64,000 nt of DNA from an uncultured Pelagibacteraceae bacterium (GCA_902604065.1 CACKXF010000002.1:1-64000), one strand, 5' to 3'. Positions 18,893-27,895 are shown, counted from the stretch's first letter. The notes: generated from the sequence alone by a model not told the origin. Made by a program: numbers and translations.

Positions 18893-19446
18893 TTAAAGCC
18901 TTTCTCTGTAAATATTTTATCCAAACCAATATCATGCTTTTTGCTAGGTAATTTGTGATATTTTTGGAATGAAAAACCTATTCCTATTGTTTCAACTTCT
19001 TTGTTTTGTTTAATATATTTGCCAAGTAGTTTGTCATAGTACCCTTTGCCATAACCTAATCTAGATTTGAAATCATCGTAAGCAAGAAGAGGAACTAAAA
19101 TTATATCTGGTAAGAGTGATTTATTAGAACTAAGAGGTTCTAAAATACCAAATTTATTCATTTTTAAAATATCTTTATTTTTCCATTTTAAAAATTTCAT
19201 ATTATTTTTCTTTTTTATCACCGGTAAAAGAGTAATTATTTTACTGAATTTTATATTTTGAAATATCTTTAGAATATTAAACTCGTAGTTTACAGGATAA
19301 TATAAACATAAAATAATTTGATTTTTCTTTTTATATTTTTTTTTTATGTAATTTAAAAGAGGATTAAAAATATTGGGATTAACTTCAAAATACTTCTTTT
19401 TCCTTAAACGTGAAAATTTTTTTCTTAATTTATCTTTAGCAATCAT
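18889..19446 (-). CDS. 5-formyltetrahydrofolate cyclo-ligase
   Basis: A 185-residue ATP-dependent ligase turning 5-formyl-THF into 5,10-methenyl-THF. It shows the basic N-terminal KLRKKFSRLRKKK (family: R..R..), the Tyr of YYPVNYEFN, and the C-terminal signature DDFKSRLGYGKGYYDKLL (GxGxGYYD). It overlaps zapA by one base and the phosphoesterase by 4 bp. In E. coli the 6S RNA gene lies between zapA and this gene; here the genes overlap, so ssrS is not at this site. Confidence 0.92.
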   Translation of the reverse strand: MIAKDKLRKKFSRLRKKKYFEVNPNIFNPLLNYIKKKYKKKNQIILCLYYPVNYEFNILKIFQNIKFSKIITLLPVIKKKNNMKFLKWKNKDILKMNKFGILEPLSSNKSLLPDIILVPLLAYDDFKSRLGYGKGYYDKLLGKYIKQNKEVETIGIGFSFQKYHKLPSKKHDIGLDKIFTEKGFK

Positions 19447-19892
19447 TACTGAATTTTAGATGTAGATTCAGCATTTTTAATGATTTTTTCGAGTGATCTT
19501 GTAGTCTTATCAAGCATATTTTCGTAAGATGTACTTGTTTCCTCAATGCTTTTTCTAAAATTTTCTATTTCTTCATTTAAATTTTTAATTTCATCTTCTT
19601 TTGTGTCTTTGTAGTCATAAGCTAAAGATTTAAGTTCTTTAAATTTTTTTGAGAGGATTTCTAGTTTATTTTTTTGTTCACTTATTCTTTGCTTTAAATC
19701 AAAGTGTTCATCTATAAGTTTAATAGAGGTTATTAGTAAAAGTTTATTTTCTCCAATATTTCCTAGTTTAGATTTTAATTCTAAATATTTTTTATCTAAA
19801 AAAGAGGTTAATTTTTTTAAAGACTCCTCTTGCCCATCATCACATGATAGAAGATAGTCCTTTCCATTAAACTTAATGTTTACATTTGCCAT
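19446..19892 (-). CDS. zapA: Cell division protein ZapA
   Basis: A 148-residue protein with the ZapA head ([33 protein letters not shown]) followed by a long coiled-coil tail (about residues 60-145). ZapA bundles FtsZ protofilaments. The tail is longer than in E. coli ZapA (109 aa), as in many alphaproteobacteria. The gene overlaps the preceding coiled-coil gene by 13 bp, which suggests the two proteins act together at the division site. Confidence 0.88.
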   Translation of the reverse strand: MANVNIKFNGKDYLLSCDDGQEESLKKLTSFLDKKYLELKSKLGNIGENKLLLITSIKLIDEHFDLKQRISEQKNKLEILSKKFKELKSLAYDYKDTKEDEIKNLNEEIENFRKSIEETSTSYENMLDKTTRSLEKIIKNAESTSKIQ

Positions 19893-20200
19893 TTTTCTAT
19901 TTCCTCTACTAAGCTTTGTGTTTCTTGATTAAGGTCATTAATATCTTGATTGAATTTTTTTTCAAATTCAGATTTTTTTCTTAATTCATTTTGTAATTTA
20001 ACAATTTTTTCACTAAGATATTTATGCTCTTTTAATAAATCTTGATTTTTCTTTTCTATCTCTTTTTTTTCATTTAATAATATGTCTCTTTTAGCTTTTA
20101 AATCTGTTGCATTTTCAAGCTGTGAATAACTTGTTTGCAAATTGCTCACTTTATCAATCAGCTTAATTAAATTACTTTCTTTTTTTTCAAAATTTTTCAT
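19880..20200 (-). CDS. Small coiled-coil protein upstream of zapA (DUF4164/ZapB-like)
   Basis: A 106-residue protein that is almost entirely predicted coiled coil, with heptads rich in Lys/Glu and repeated Leu/Ile positions from about residue 10 to the end. It has no membrane span or signal. A comparable short coiled-coil gene (DUF4164) sits before zapA and opposite tkt in other alphaproteobacteria. A division-accessory role is inferred from position; sequence alone does not give a function. A TGATATAAT extended -10 lies 6 bp before the ATG, so the mRNA may be leaderless. Confidence 0.7.
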   Translation of the reverse strand: MKNFEKKESNLIKLIDKVSNLQTSYSQLENATDLKAKRDILLNEKKEIEKKNQDLLKEHKYLSEKIVKLQNELRKKSEFEKKFNQDINDLNQETQSLVEEIEKWQM

Positions 20201-20206
20201 AAAAAT

Positions 20207-20215
20207 ATTATATCA
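20207..20215 (-). promoter_or_regulatory. Extended -10 promoter for the coiled-coil/zapA operon
   Basis: The minus strand reads TGATATAAT, a TGn extended -10 with a perfect TATAAT (20207-20212). The ATG of the coiled-coil gene begins 6 nt after it, so the start site is expected to coincide with the A of the ATG. No good -35 is visible, as is common with extended -10 promoters. Confidence 0.5.
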
Positions 20216-20258
20216 CATTATTGATATACTTATATTAACTCTATATAGGTATCTTGAA

Positions 20259-22241
20259 GTGAATATTAAACTTAGTGAATTATCAAACGCAATTAGATTT
20301 TTATCTATCGATGCTGTCCAAAAAGCCAATTCTGGTCACCCCGGTATGCCGATGGGAATGGCAGATGTTGCTACAGTATTATTTAAATACCACCTGAGGT
20401 TTAATCCCAAAAATCCTTCCTGGATTAATAGAGATAGATTTATTTTATCGGCAGGGCACGGATCCATGTTGTTGTACTCTTTGCTATATCTTACAGGTTA
20501 TGAGAGTGTAAAGTTAGATGATATTAAAAATTTTAGACAACTCAATTCAATTTGCGCAGGTCATCCAGAATATATTCTAAACTCAGGTATTGAAACTACC
20601 ACAGGTCCTTTGGGACAAGGATTGGCCAATTCTGTTGGTTTAGCAATCGCTTCGGAGATTTATAAAAAAAAATTCTCATCAAAAATTATAAACAATAAAA
20701 CCTATGTAATAGCTAGCGATGGAGATTTAATGGAAGGAATTAGTCATGAAGCTATGAGTTTAGCAGGTCATTTAAAGTTAAAAAATTTAATAGTTTTTTT
20801 TGACAATAATAAAATTTCAATTGATGGCTCAACATCGTTAAGTGTCTCAGATAATTATAAAAAAAGGTTCGAGTCTTACGGTTGGAATTTTGTCGAAATT
20901 AATGGACATAACGAAAAACAAATTAATAGCGCAATAAACAAAGCTAAAAAGTCTAACAAGCCAACATTAATTTCTTGTAAGACTGTAATAGGCTATGGAT
21001 CTCCTAATAAATCAGGAAAATCATCTTCACATGGCTCGCCGTTAGGTGAGGAAGAAATAAATTTAGTCAGAAAGAAATTGAAATGGCCTCATCCTCCATT
21101 TGAAATACCAGATAGTATATTAAAAGAATGGAGAAAAATTGGGGATCAAGGAGTAAATTTAGAAAAAAAATGGCTGAATGAACTTAATAAAGGCAAAGAA
21201 GAAATTAAAAAAAGATTTAATGATTTAAATAATAATATTTTAAAAGATAATTTAAACAACTTAATTGTTTCAGAAAAAGAAAAATATTTCAAAGATAAGC
21301 CTTCGATGGCAACTAGACAATGTTCTATGAATGTCATAGAAAATCTTAAAAGTCTAATGAACAATTTAATAGGAGGTTCTGCAGACTTAAGCGGTTCAAA
21401 CAATACAAAAGTTTCCAACTCTGTAATAATAAATTCTAAGAATTTCGAAGGCAATTATATTCACTACGGTGTTAGAGAACACGGCATGGCTGCAGCTATG
21501 AATGGTATTGCGCTTTATCACAATTTAATTCCATATGGAGGCACTTTTTTAATATTTTCTGATTATTGTAAACCTGCAATAAGACTATCAGCATTAATGG
21601 GTTTAAGAGTTATATACATATTTTCACATGACTCGATTGGCCTAGGAGAAGATGGGCCTACTCATCAACCTATTGAGCAATTAGCAGGTTTAAGAGCAAT
21701 TCCAAATTTAAATGTATTCAGACCTGCAGATATCAACGAAACTCTAGAATGCTGGCAAGCTTCTTTAGATAATAACAAAGGGCCTAGCGCAATAATATTA
21801 TCAAGGCAAAAATTAAATTATATAAGCAAACTTCCTTTAGAAAAAAATAAATGTTTACTTGGAGGATATGAAGTTAATGTTTCTTCCCATGATAATAAAG
21901 TTACAATTATTGCATCCGGCTCAGAAGTTGACTTAGCGCTTGAAACCCAGAAGGAACTTGTGGAATTAGGCATACACTCTAAGGTGGTTTCTATGCCTTG
22001 CCAAGAATTATTTGATAAGCAAAGTGATGTCTATAAAGATAAAATACTTGAAAAAGATAATCTAATTATTTCTATTGAAGCTGGAAGTGTCAGCTGTTGG
22101 TATAAATATTTAAAAAATAGTGATTTAGCTTTTGGAATTGATAAGTTTGGTAAAAGTGCTCCTTATAAAGAAATATTCGAGAATATGGATTTGAGCACAA
22201 ATAAGATTGTTTCAATAGTTCAAAAAAAAATTAGAAAATAA
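20259..22241 (+). CDS. tkt: Transketolase
   Basis: The ORF track extends to 20142, but that N-terminal stretch is hydrophobic, overlaps the divergent gene and does not belong to the family. GTG 20259 ([16 protein letters not shown]) gives 660 aa, the usual transketolase length. Motifs include [18 protein letters not shown], the ThDP site [13 protein letters not shown] with the GDG-type core, [11 protein letters not shown], the catalytic-Glu region [16 protein letters not shown], and [15 protein letters not shown]. It moves two-carbon units in the pentose phosphate pathway. It heads the tkt-pgk-fba block; the gap gene often found between tkt and pgk is absent. Confidence 0.96.
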   Translation: MNIKLSELSNAIRFLSIDAVQKANSGHPGMPMGMADVATVLFKYHLRFNPKNPSWINRDRFILSAGHGSMLLYSLLYLTGYESVKLDDIKNFRQLNSICAGHPEYILNSGIETTTGPLGQGLANSVGLAIASEIYKKKFSSKIINNKTYVIASDGDLMEGISHEAMSLAGHLKLKNLIVFFDNNKISIDGSTSLSVSDNYKKRFESYGWNFVEINGHNEKQINSAINKAKKSNKPTLISCKTVIGYGSPNKSGKSSSHGSPLGEEEINLVRKKLKWPHPPFEIPDSILKEWRKIGDQGVNLEKKWLNELNKGKEEIKKRFNDLNNNILKDNLNNLIVSEKEKYFKDKPSMATRQCSMNVIENLKSLMNNLIGGSADLSGSNNTKVSNSVIINSKNFEGNYIHYGVREHGMAAAMNGIALYHNLIPYGGTFLIFSDYCKPAIRLSALMGLRVIYIFSHDSIGLGEDGPTHQPIEQLAGLRAIPNLNVFRPADINETLECWQASLDNNKGPSAIILSRQKLNYISKLPLEKNKCLLGGYEVNVSSHDNKVTIIASGSEVDLALETQKELVELGIHSKVVSMPCQELFDKQSDVYKDKILEKDNLIISIEAGSVSCWYKYLKNSDLAFGIDKFGKSAPYKEIFENMDLSTNKIVSIVQKKIRK

Positions 22242-22255
22242 ATAATTCTACTCTT

Positions 22256-23446
22256 ATGAACAAAATAAAAGAATTCAACAATGAGATTAATATAGAGAAC
22301 AAAAAAATTATTTTAAGGTCGGATTTTAATGTGCCTATAGTTGATCAAAATATTAAGGACAAAACCAGAATTGATTTGAGTATTCCCTTCATAAAAGAAC
22401 TTGTTGCGAGAAAAGCAAAAGTTTATTTAATATCACACCTTGGGAGGCCAAACAGCAAAATTGAAAAAAATTTATCATTAGAACCAATCTTCAGATATTT
22501 AAAAGAAAAAATAAAAAGTAATATTTATTTCTATTCTGAAAAGATTAACAACGAAACTGTAAATAAAACTTCATTTTTAAAAAATAGTGAAGTGATGTTA
22601 TTTGAAAATATAAGATTTAATAAGGGTGAAATAGATAATGACGAAGAGTTTGCTAAAAATTTATCTAATTTAGGTGATATTTATATTAATGATGCTTTTT
22701 CGTCTTCCCACAGAAAACAAGCCTCGATACACAAAATAACAGAATATTTGAAAAGTACTTATGCTGGACCGTTACTTATGAAAGAAATTAAAGCAATAAA
22801 TATGATCTTAAATAATAAAAAAAATCCTGTCACCTGTATAATTGGAGGAGCAAAAATTTCTACAAAAATTGGAGTAATTTTATCTTTAATACAAAAAGTC
22901 GATAATCTTATCATTGTAGGTGCTATGGCTAATAACTTCTTAAAATACAAAGGAAATAATATTGGAAATTCATTAATTGAAGAAAATACGGATAAAATCA
23001 TAAAAGAAATATATGATATGGCTAATCTTAAAAATTGTCAGATAATCACACCTATTGATTTTGGTGTTTCAAAAAAAATTAATGGAAATTCAATTATTAA
23101 AAATGAAAAAAATTTAAAAGATGATGAAATTATTTTGGATATAGGTCCTAAAACAATAGAAAAGATTAATAATATAATTGAAAAGTCAAAAACAGTTATG
23201 TGGAATGGTCCAGCAGGCTACTTTGAAAACAAAAACTTTTTGAAAGGTACTATTTCAATAGCTAGAAAAATTTCAGATAGAACAATTAAAGACTCCTTAA
23301 TATCAATTGTAGGTGGTGGGGACACTATCTCTGCAATCCAAAATAATATGTCTGAGCTAAATTTTACACACTTATCAACAGCAGGTGGTGCTTTTTTAGA
23401 ATACATAGAAGGAAAAAACTTGCCTGGAATAGAAGTTTTAAAATAA
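22256..23446 (+). CDS. pgk: Phosphoglycerate kinase
   Basis: A 396-residue two-domain kinase of the lower glycolytic/gluconeogenic pathway. Visible motifs are LRSDFNVPI, SHLGRPNSK, FENIRFNKGE, NDAFSSSHRKQAS, the hinge, GGAKISTKIGV, MWNGPAGYFE and the C-terminal GGGDTISAI and STAGGAFLEYIEG. Length and motif order match. It lies 14 bp after tkt and 10 bp before fba, so is co-transcribed. Confidence 0.97.
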   Translation: MNKIKEFNNEINIENKKIILRSDFNVPIVDQNIKDKTRIDLSIPFIKELVARKAKVYLISHLGRPNSKIEKNLSLEPIFRYLKEKIKSNIYFYSEKINNETVNKTSFLKNSEVMLFENIRFNKGEIDNDEEFAKNLSNLGDIYINDAFSSSHRKQASIHKITEYLKSTYAGPLLMKEIKAINMILNNKKNPVTCIIGGAKISTKIGVILSLIQKVDNLIIVGAMANNFLKYKGNNIGNSLIEENTDKIIKEIYDMANLKNCQIITPIDFGVSKKINGNSIIKNEKNLKDDEIILDIGPKTIEKINNIIEKSKTVMWNGPAGYFENKNFLKGTISIARKISDRTIKDSLISIVGGGDTISAIQNNMSELNFTHLSTAGGAFLEYIEGKNLPGIEVLK

Positions 23447-23456
23447 AAACTATCTT

Positions 23457-24473
23457 ATGGATATTCGAGAAATAGCAAAAAGAATGTGCGCAAAAGGTAA
23501 AGGAATTTTAGCTGCTGATGAAAGCACAGGAACAATAGCAAAAAGATTTAAGAGCATTAATGTAGAAAATTTAGAAAAAAATAGATTAATTTTCAGACAA
23601 ACATTATTCAATTCAAGTGGTATGAAAGATTATATAGGGGGCGTCATTCTTTTTGATGAAACAATCAAACAAAAAACAACTTTGGGCTTAACCATCCCAG
23701 AATTAATTAAACAGCATGGTTCTATACCAGGAATAAAAGTTGATAAAGGGGCAAAACCAATGGCTGGCTCAAATGAAGAAACTATTACTGAAGGTTTAGA
23801 TGGATTAAGAGAGAGGTTAAAAGAATATTATGATCTTGGTGCTAGATTTACCAAATGGAGAGCAGTTTATAAAATAAGTAATAAATATCCATCATTGCAA
23901 TCAATTAAATCAAATGCGCACGCTCTAGCAAGATATTCTGCTTTGGTACAAGAAGCTAAGATGGTTCCAATAGTTGAGCCTGAGGTTTTAATGGATGGAT
24001 CACACGATATAGATAAATGTTATAAAGTGACTACTGATGTTTTAAATGAATGTTATAATGAACTTGAAATACACAAGGTTGATCTGAAAGGAACTGTTTT
24101 AAAACCTAATATGATTATACCTGGATCTGAGTGTAAAAATAAATCGAGTTCACAAGAGATTGCTGAAAAAACATTAGATTGTCTTAAAAAAAATGTTCCT
24201 AGCGATGTTCCTGGTATAGCTTTTTTATCTGGTGGGCAGTCTGAAATTGAAGCTAGTAAAAATTTAAATGAAATTAACAAAATAAATAACTCAAATTTTT
24301 TGATAACTTTTTCTTATGGTAGAGGTTTACAAGCAAGCGCTTTAAAAGAATTTGGTAAAGATCAAGAAAATCTTAAAAATATTCAAATGGCTTTTAACCA
24401 TAGAGCTAAAATGAACGGTCTTTCTTCCAAAGGAGAGTGGTTAGAGGATTTAGAAAAAGGGTCAGCGGCTTAA
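23457..24473 (+). CDS. fba: Class I fructose-bisphosphate aldolase
   Basis: A 338-residue class I (Schiff-base) aldolase, recognisable by LAADESTGTIAKRF, GVILFDETI, PGIKVDKG, FTKWRAVYKI, the EPEVLMDG strand, and the catalytic-lysine strand GTVLKPNMIIPG. Class I enzymes need no metal, which differs from the class II enzyme of E. coli. In SAR11, which usually lacks a standard phosphofructokinase, it is expected to act mainly in gluconeogenesis; this is background knowledge, not seen here. The pgk-fba-thiE order is typical for alphaproteobacteria. Confidence 0.96.
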   Translation: MDIREIAKRMCAKGKGILAADESTGTIAKRFKSINVENLEKNRLIFRQTLFNSSGMKDYIGGVILFDETIKQKTTLGLTIPELIKQHGSIPGIKVDKGAKPMAGSNEETITEGLDGLRERLKEYYDLGARFTKWRAVYKISNKYPSLQSIKSNAHALARYSALVQEAKMVPIVEPEVLMDGSHDIDKCYKVTTDVLNECYNELEIHKVDLKGTVLKPNMIIPGSECKNKSSSQEIAEKTLDCLKKNVPSDVPGIAFLSGGQSEIEASKNLNEINKINNSNFLITFSYGRGLQASALKEFGKDQENLKNIQMAFNHRAKMNGLSSKGEWLEDLEKGSAA

Positions 24474-24477
24474 AAAT

Positions 24478-25083
24478 TTGAAGAGACTAGTATATTTAAT
24501 TTCTCCTGATAAAATCAATAAATATTTTTATAAAGATTTAGATGAGGTTTTATCTTATGGAAATACAAAATTTTTCCAATTAAGATTAAAAAACATTAAA
24601 AAAAATAATATTTTAAAAATAGGAAAAGCAATAAGAAAAGTTACAAATAAGCATAAAGTTTATTTTATTATTAATGATAAATATAACCTAGTCCCAAAAA
24701 TGAAGGCAGATGGTTGTCATATGGGACAACTTGATGGATCAACAAAAAAAGCTAGAAAGAAAATAAAACAAAAAATTTTAGGTATTACTTGTCATAACTC
24801 AAAAAGACTTGCGTTAAGAGCCTATAAAGATCAAGCAACTTATTTAGCTTTTGGCTCATTTTTTAAATCTAAGCTTAAGCCAAATGCAAGAAAAGCAAAT
24901 TTGAGTATTTTAAAATGGTCAAAAAAAAATATTAATATACCAATCGTAGCAATCGGTGGAATAAATAATTTAAATTATAAAAAATTGTTAAAATCAGGAG
25001 CTAAATATATTGCAATATCTAGTTTTATTTGGAATAACCCAAAATTAAAACCATTTGAAGCGATAAAAAAATTTAATTTATGA
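24478..25083 (+). CDS. Thiamine phosphate synthase-like protein (ThiE/TenI family)
   Basis: A 201-residue TIM-barrel protein of the ThiE/TenI superfamily. It shows FFQLRLKN (barrel strand), FIINDKYNLVPKMKADGCHMGQLDG (cf. NDxxdlA...aDGvHlGq.D), GITCHNSKRL, YLAFGSFFKSKLKPNA, and the phosphate-binding end PIVAIGGINNLN. The start is TTG at 24478; no ATG or GTG fits. The position after fba is conserved in alphaproteobacteria and often annotated thiE. Whether it still joins HMP-PP and THZ-P is uncertain, since SAR11 thiamine pathways are incomplete and some residues differ from ThiE. Its stop overlaps the efp start by 4 bp. Confidence 0.75.
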   Translation: MKRLVYLISPDKINKYFYKDLDEVLSYGNTKFFQLRLKNIKKNNILKIGKAIRKVTNKHKVYFIINDKYNLVPKMKADGCHMGQLDGSTKKARKKIKQKILGITCHNSKRLALRAYKDQATYLAFGSFFKSKLKPNARKANLSILKWSKKNINIPIVAIGGINNLNYKKLLKSGAKYIAISSFIWNNPKLKPFEAIKKFNL

Positions 25084-25643
25084 AGATTACTGCTAATGAG
25101 ATAAAGACTGGGATGCTAATCGAGCACAAAGATGATTTATGGACAGTCTTAAAAACTCAACATGTTAAACCAGGTAAAGGCGGTGCATTCAATCAGGTAG
25201 AACTTAAAAGTGTTATAAAAGGAACTAAACTTAATGAAAGATTTAGATCTAACGAAACTCTTGAAAAGGCAGAAGTTGAAGAAAAAAAATTTAATTTTCT
25301 CTACTCTGATGAACAAAATTGTTATTTTATGGACAATGTCTCTTTTGAGCAGGTTTCGATGGAAAAAAATTTAATAGAAGATAAAGAAAAATTGTTAAAG
25401 GAAAATCTCGAGGTTGTAATTTCACTTTTGAATGAAAAACCTATCTCGCTAGAATTACCAAAAAATATTGAGTGTACTGTTGAAAGTACGGACGGAGTTG
25501 TAAAAGGTCAAACTGCTGCATCTTCGTATAAACCAGCAAAATTAGATAATGGCATTATGATATCAGTCCCACCTTTTATTGAGAATGGAGATAAAATAAT
25601 AATTGACTCAAGAAATTTAGAATACGTAAAAAAAAATAATTGA
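25080..25643 (+). CDS. efp: Translation elongation factor P
   Basis: A 187-residue three-domain factor that helps ribosomes through polyproline. The N-terminal KOW-like domain carries KPGKGGAFNQ, whose Lys is the usual modification site; the middle domain has YMDNVSFEQV; and the C-terminal OB domain has GVVKGQTAASSYKPAKLDNG and VPPFIENGDKI. The position is the end of the tkt-pgk-fba-thiE block, before suhB. No epmA/epmB homologue is in the window, so whether the Lys is modified is unknown. Confidence 0.96.
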   Translation: MKITANEIKTGMLIEHKDDLWTVLKTQHVKPGKGGAFNQVELKSVIKGTKLNERFRSNETLEKAEVEEKKFNFLYSDEQNCYFMDNVSFEQVSMEKNLIEDKEKLLKENLEVVISLLNEKPISLELPKNIECTVESTDGVVKGQTAASSYKPAKLDNGIMISVPPFIENGDKIIIDSRNLEYVKKNN

Positions 25644-25644
25644 A

Positions 25645-26448
25645 ATGAGATTAAATTCACCAAAATTAAATCTAATTTATAAAGCCTGTATGAAAGCATC
25701 TAAATCTTTAATTAGAGATTTTGGAGAAGTAGAAAAACTTCAAGTTTCGTCTAAGGGGCCAGGAGATTTTGTTTCTTCAGCAGATAAAAGAACAGAAAAG
25801 ATAATAATTAATGAATTGCTAAATGCTCAACCTGACTATGGAATTTTGAGTGAAGAGGCAGGAGTAATTAATGAAAAAAATAAAAGCAATAGATGGATAA
25901 TAGATCCTATTGATGGGACAAGTAATTTTTTAAATGGAATTCCCCATTTTTCAATCTCAATTGGATATGAAGAAAATAATGAAATTAAATGTGGATTAAT
26001 ATTTGACCCAATAAAAAATGAACTTTTTTTTGCTGAAAAAGGTAATGGAGCGTTTATGAATAATTCTAGAATTAGAGTTTCAAAAAAAAAATCATTAAAA
26101 AATTCTATTCTAGCAACTGGTGGACCAAAGTTTAATAGCAAAAAAAAAAATTTAATTCTTGAGGAATATGTAGAAATATCAAAAAAAATTGATACTCCCA
26201 TAAGAAAGTTTGGTAGCGCATCATTAGATATTGTTAATGTTGCGTGTGGTAGATTTGATGGTTTTTGGCAAAGAGAATTAAATTATTGGGATATAGCTGC
26301 TGCTGAAATAATTTTAAAAGAATCCGGAGGTTACATTGAAAACTTTGAGCTTCAAGAAAAAGATTTAAATAAAAAGAATATAATTGCATCAAATTCACTA
26401 ATACACACAGATTTATTGAGTTTAATTACAAAAAAAAATATTGTGTAA
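25645..26448 (+). CDS. suhB: Inositol-1-monophosphatase family protein (SuhB-like)
   Basis: A 267-residue Mg-dependent, Li-sensitive phosphatase. Motifs are GILSEEAG (metal Glu), IIDPIDGTSNFLNGIPHFSISIG (catalytic Asp cluster) and YWDIAAAEIILKESGG (C-terminal Asp). In bacteria SuhB hydrolyses inositol-1-phosphate and in E. coli also joins rRNA antitermination complexes. It follows efp by 1 bp, the same order as in many alphaproteobacteria. The true substrate is not defined by sequence. Confidence 0.9.
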   Translation: MRLNSPKLNLIYKACMKASKSLIRDFGEVEKLQVSSKGPGDFVSSADKRTEKIIINELLNAQPDYGILSEEAGVINEKNKSNRWIIDPIDGTSNFLNGIPHFSISIGYEENNEIKCGLIFDPIKNELFFAEKGNGAFMNNSRIRVSKKKSLKNSILATGGPKFNSKKKNLILEEYVEISKKIDTPIRKFGSASLDIVNVACGRFDGFWQRELNYWDIAAAEIILKESGGYIENFELQEKDLNKKNIIASNSLIHTDLLSLITKKNIV

Positions 26449-26476
26449 TTTTAATTATTAATATATTAGTCGTTTC

Positions 26477-26698
26477 ATGAAAAAAAAAATACATCCTAAT
26501 TATCATAAAATTAAAGTTGTCATGACAGATGGCAGTGAATTTGAAACTAAATCTACTTGGGGCAAAGAGAATGATGTGCTTAAATTAGATATTGATCCAA
26601 AATCTCATTTTGCTTGGACAGGTGGATCTCAGAAAATTTTAGATAAAGGTAGAGTAAGTAAATATAATAAAAAATTTAGTAATTTAAGAAAAAAATAA
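26477..26698 (+). CDS. rpmE: 50S ribosomal protein L31
   Basis: A 73-residue bL31 with [22 protein letters not shown] and the C-terminal [20 protein letters not shown](N)KKF typical of the family. It has no cysteines at all, so it is the zinc-free (C-) form of the protein. It follows suhB by 28 bp and precedes trcR by 3 bp. Confidence 0.95.
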   Translation: MKKKIHPNYHKIKVVMTDGSEFETKSTWGKENDVLKLDIDPKSHFAWTGGSQKILDKGRVSKYNKKFSNLRKK

Positions 26699-26701
26699 AA
26701 T

Positions 26702-27301
26702 ATGCAAGAATTTCCTTTCATGCCAAAAGCCACAGCTGTTTGGTTGGTAGAAAACACAAATTTAACGTTTAAACAAATTGCGAAGTTTTGTAATCTTCAT
26801 GAACTTGAAATTAAAGGAATAGCAGATGGAGATGTGGCAAAAGGAATAAAAGCTTACAACCCAATTTTAGCAGGCCAACTTTCTAGAGAAGAAATTGACG
26901 CTTGCTCCAAAGATCCTGAAAAAAATTTAAATTTAATAAAGAAAGAATCAAATATTCAAATTAAAGAGAGAAAAAAACCTAAGTATACACCTTTGTCAAA
27001 AAGACAAGATAGGCCAGATGCTATTTTATGGTTATGTAAAAATGCACCTGAACTTTCAGACGGTCAAATTTCAAAATTAGTCGGAAGCACTAAAGGAACT
27101 GTTTCTTTAATTAGAAAAAGAAGTTATTGGAACTTTTCTAATCTTAAGCCGAGGGATCCTGTAATACTCTCTTTATGTTCTCAAGAAATTTTTCAAAAAG
27201 CACTTGATAAAGCAAAACGAAGAGTAGAAAGAGAAAAAAAGAGATTATTAAGAGAGGAAAAAAAGCTTAAAAAAGAGAGTCAGCTTCAGCAAACAGATTA
27301 A
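26702..27301 (+). CDS. trcR: DUF1013 family transcriptional regulator (TrcR-like)
   Basis: A 199-residue protein of the alphaproteobacterial DUF1013 family: MPKATAVWLVENTNLTFKQIAKFCNLHELEIKGIADGDVAKGI near the N-terminus, and a second helix-turn-helix-like block (PDAILWLCKNAPELSDGQISKLVGSTKGTVSLIR) in the middle, ending in a Lys/Glu-rich coiled tail. In Caulobacter the homologue TrcR has been described as a cell-cycle transcriptional regulator. rpmE-DUF1013 adjacency is common in the class. Confidence 0.88.
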   Translation: MQEFPFMPKATAVWLVENTNLTFKQIAKFCNLHELEIKGIADGDVAKGIKAYNPILAGQLSREEIDACSKDPEKNLNLIKKESNIQIKERKKPKYTPLSKRQDRPDAILWLCKNAPELSDGQISKLVGSTKGTVSLIRKRSYWNFSNLKPRDPVILSLCSQEIFQKALDKAKRRVEREKKRLLREEKKLKKESQLQQTD

Positions 27302-27320
27302 TTATTCATAAAAATGAAGA

Positions 27321-27349
27321 TTTATTGCTATCATATAGACAATTGTAAT
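27321..27349 (+). promoter_or_regulatory. Candidate promoter before rpsU
   Basis: TTTATT (27321-27326) and TGTAAT (27344-27349) are separated by 17 bp, about 40 bp before the rpsU start. Both boxes are imperfect; in AT-rich sequence the match could be chance. It would give rpsU a short leader carrying the strong Shine-Dalgarno. Confidence 0.3.
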
Positions 27350-27377
27350 CTTAAATGTTAACTAGCAAAACAAAAAC

Positions 27378-27384
27378 AGGAGGT
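27378..27384 (+). promoter_or_regulatory. Strong Shine-Dalgarno deciding the rpsU ATT start
   Basis: AGGAGGT is a perfect complement to the 16S anti-Shine-Dalgarno core. It lies 4-5 nt before ATT 27389. It is far stronger than the ribosome-binding sites of nearby genes, most of which have weak or no visible SD. Confidence 0.85.
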
Positions 27385-27388
27385 TGTT

Positions 27389-27583
27389 ATTAAAATAGAC
27401 GTTAAAGACAATAATGTTGAGCAAGCAATAAGGGTTTTGAAAAGAAAACTTCAAAAAGAAGGTTTTTTTAAAGTGATGAAAATGAAAAGTACTTACGAAA
27501 AGCCGTCTGAAAAAAAGAAAAGAATAAAAACTGAAAATTTAAAAAGAATTAAAAAACAGCAAAAACTTAGAAATAGATATTAA
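27389..27583 (+). CDS. rpsU: 30S ribosomal protein S21, probable ATT start codon
   Basis: Absent from the ORF track. The frame encodes a clear bS21: DVKDNNVEQAIRVLKRKLQKEG, then KVMKMKSTYEKPSEKKKR and a basic tail, 64 aa. Upstream in frame, from the TAA at 27359 to the conserved residues, there is no ATG, GTG or TTG; the codons are CTA GCA AAA CAA AAA CAG GAG GTT GTT ATT AAA ATA. ATT at 27389 follows a perfect AGGAGGT by 4-5 nt, so translation would begin (M)KIDVKDNN, which fits the N-terminus of S21 proteins. AUU starts are known for infC, where IF3 uses it for autoregulation; a similar control here is an inference. bS21 helps mRNA-16S pairing during initiation. Confidence 0.92.
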   Translation: MKIDVKDNNVEQAIRVLKRKLQKEGFFKVMKMKSTYEKPSEKKKRIKTENLKRIKKQQKLRNRY

Positions 27584-27603
27584 TTTCAATTGAAGGATTA
27601 AAA

Positions 27604-27807
27604 ATGCCTAAAGGAAAAGTAAAGTGGTTCAGCTCAAAGAAAGGTTATGGTTTTATTAGAGAAGAGGAAAAAGATAGAGATATTTTTTTGCATGTTTCAG
27701 CTTTAGAAGAGTCGAAGCTTAGAGTTTTAAAGGAGGACCAAATTCTTAAATTTGACATAAAAGAAGATAAAGAGAAACTCCAAGCAATAAATCTTAAAAA
27801 AGTTTAA
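27604..27807 (+). CDS. Cold-shock domain protein
   Basis: A 67-residue CspA-like protein with RNP1 KKGYGFI and RNP2-like DIFLHVSAL, and a basic-aromatic N-terminus GKVKWFSS. It binds single-stranded nucleic acid and works as an RNA chaperone. A GAAGGA Shine-Dalgarno precedes the ATG. It follows rpsU by 20 bp and ends 4 bp before the initiator tRNA. Whether it is cold induced cannot be told; csp genes are often constitutive in marine oligotrophs. Confidence 0.93.
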   Translation: MPKGKVKWFSSKKGYGFIREEEKDRDIFLHVSALEESKLRVLKEDQILKFDIKEDKEKLQAINLKKV

Positions 27808-27811
27808 TTAT

Positions 27812-27888
<77 letters not shown>

Positions 27889-27895
27889 AAAAAAA

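Noticed and set aside
19440-19450. 6S RNA between zapA and 5-formyl-THF cyclo-ligase as in E. coli
   Set aside because: The two genes overlap by one base, leaving no space.
20142-20258. N-terminal extension of transketolase in the ORF track
   Set aside because: Hydrophobic sequence unlike transketolase, overlaps the divergent coiled-coil gene and its promoter; GTG 20259 gives normal length.
27314-27361. 15-codon uORF (MKIYCYHIDNCNLKC) ending just before the rpsU Shine-Dalgarno, as a leader peptide
   Set aside because: No Shine-Dalgarno, no regulatory codon run and no alternative hairpins seen; such short ORFs are common by chance.
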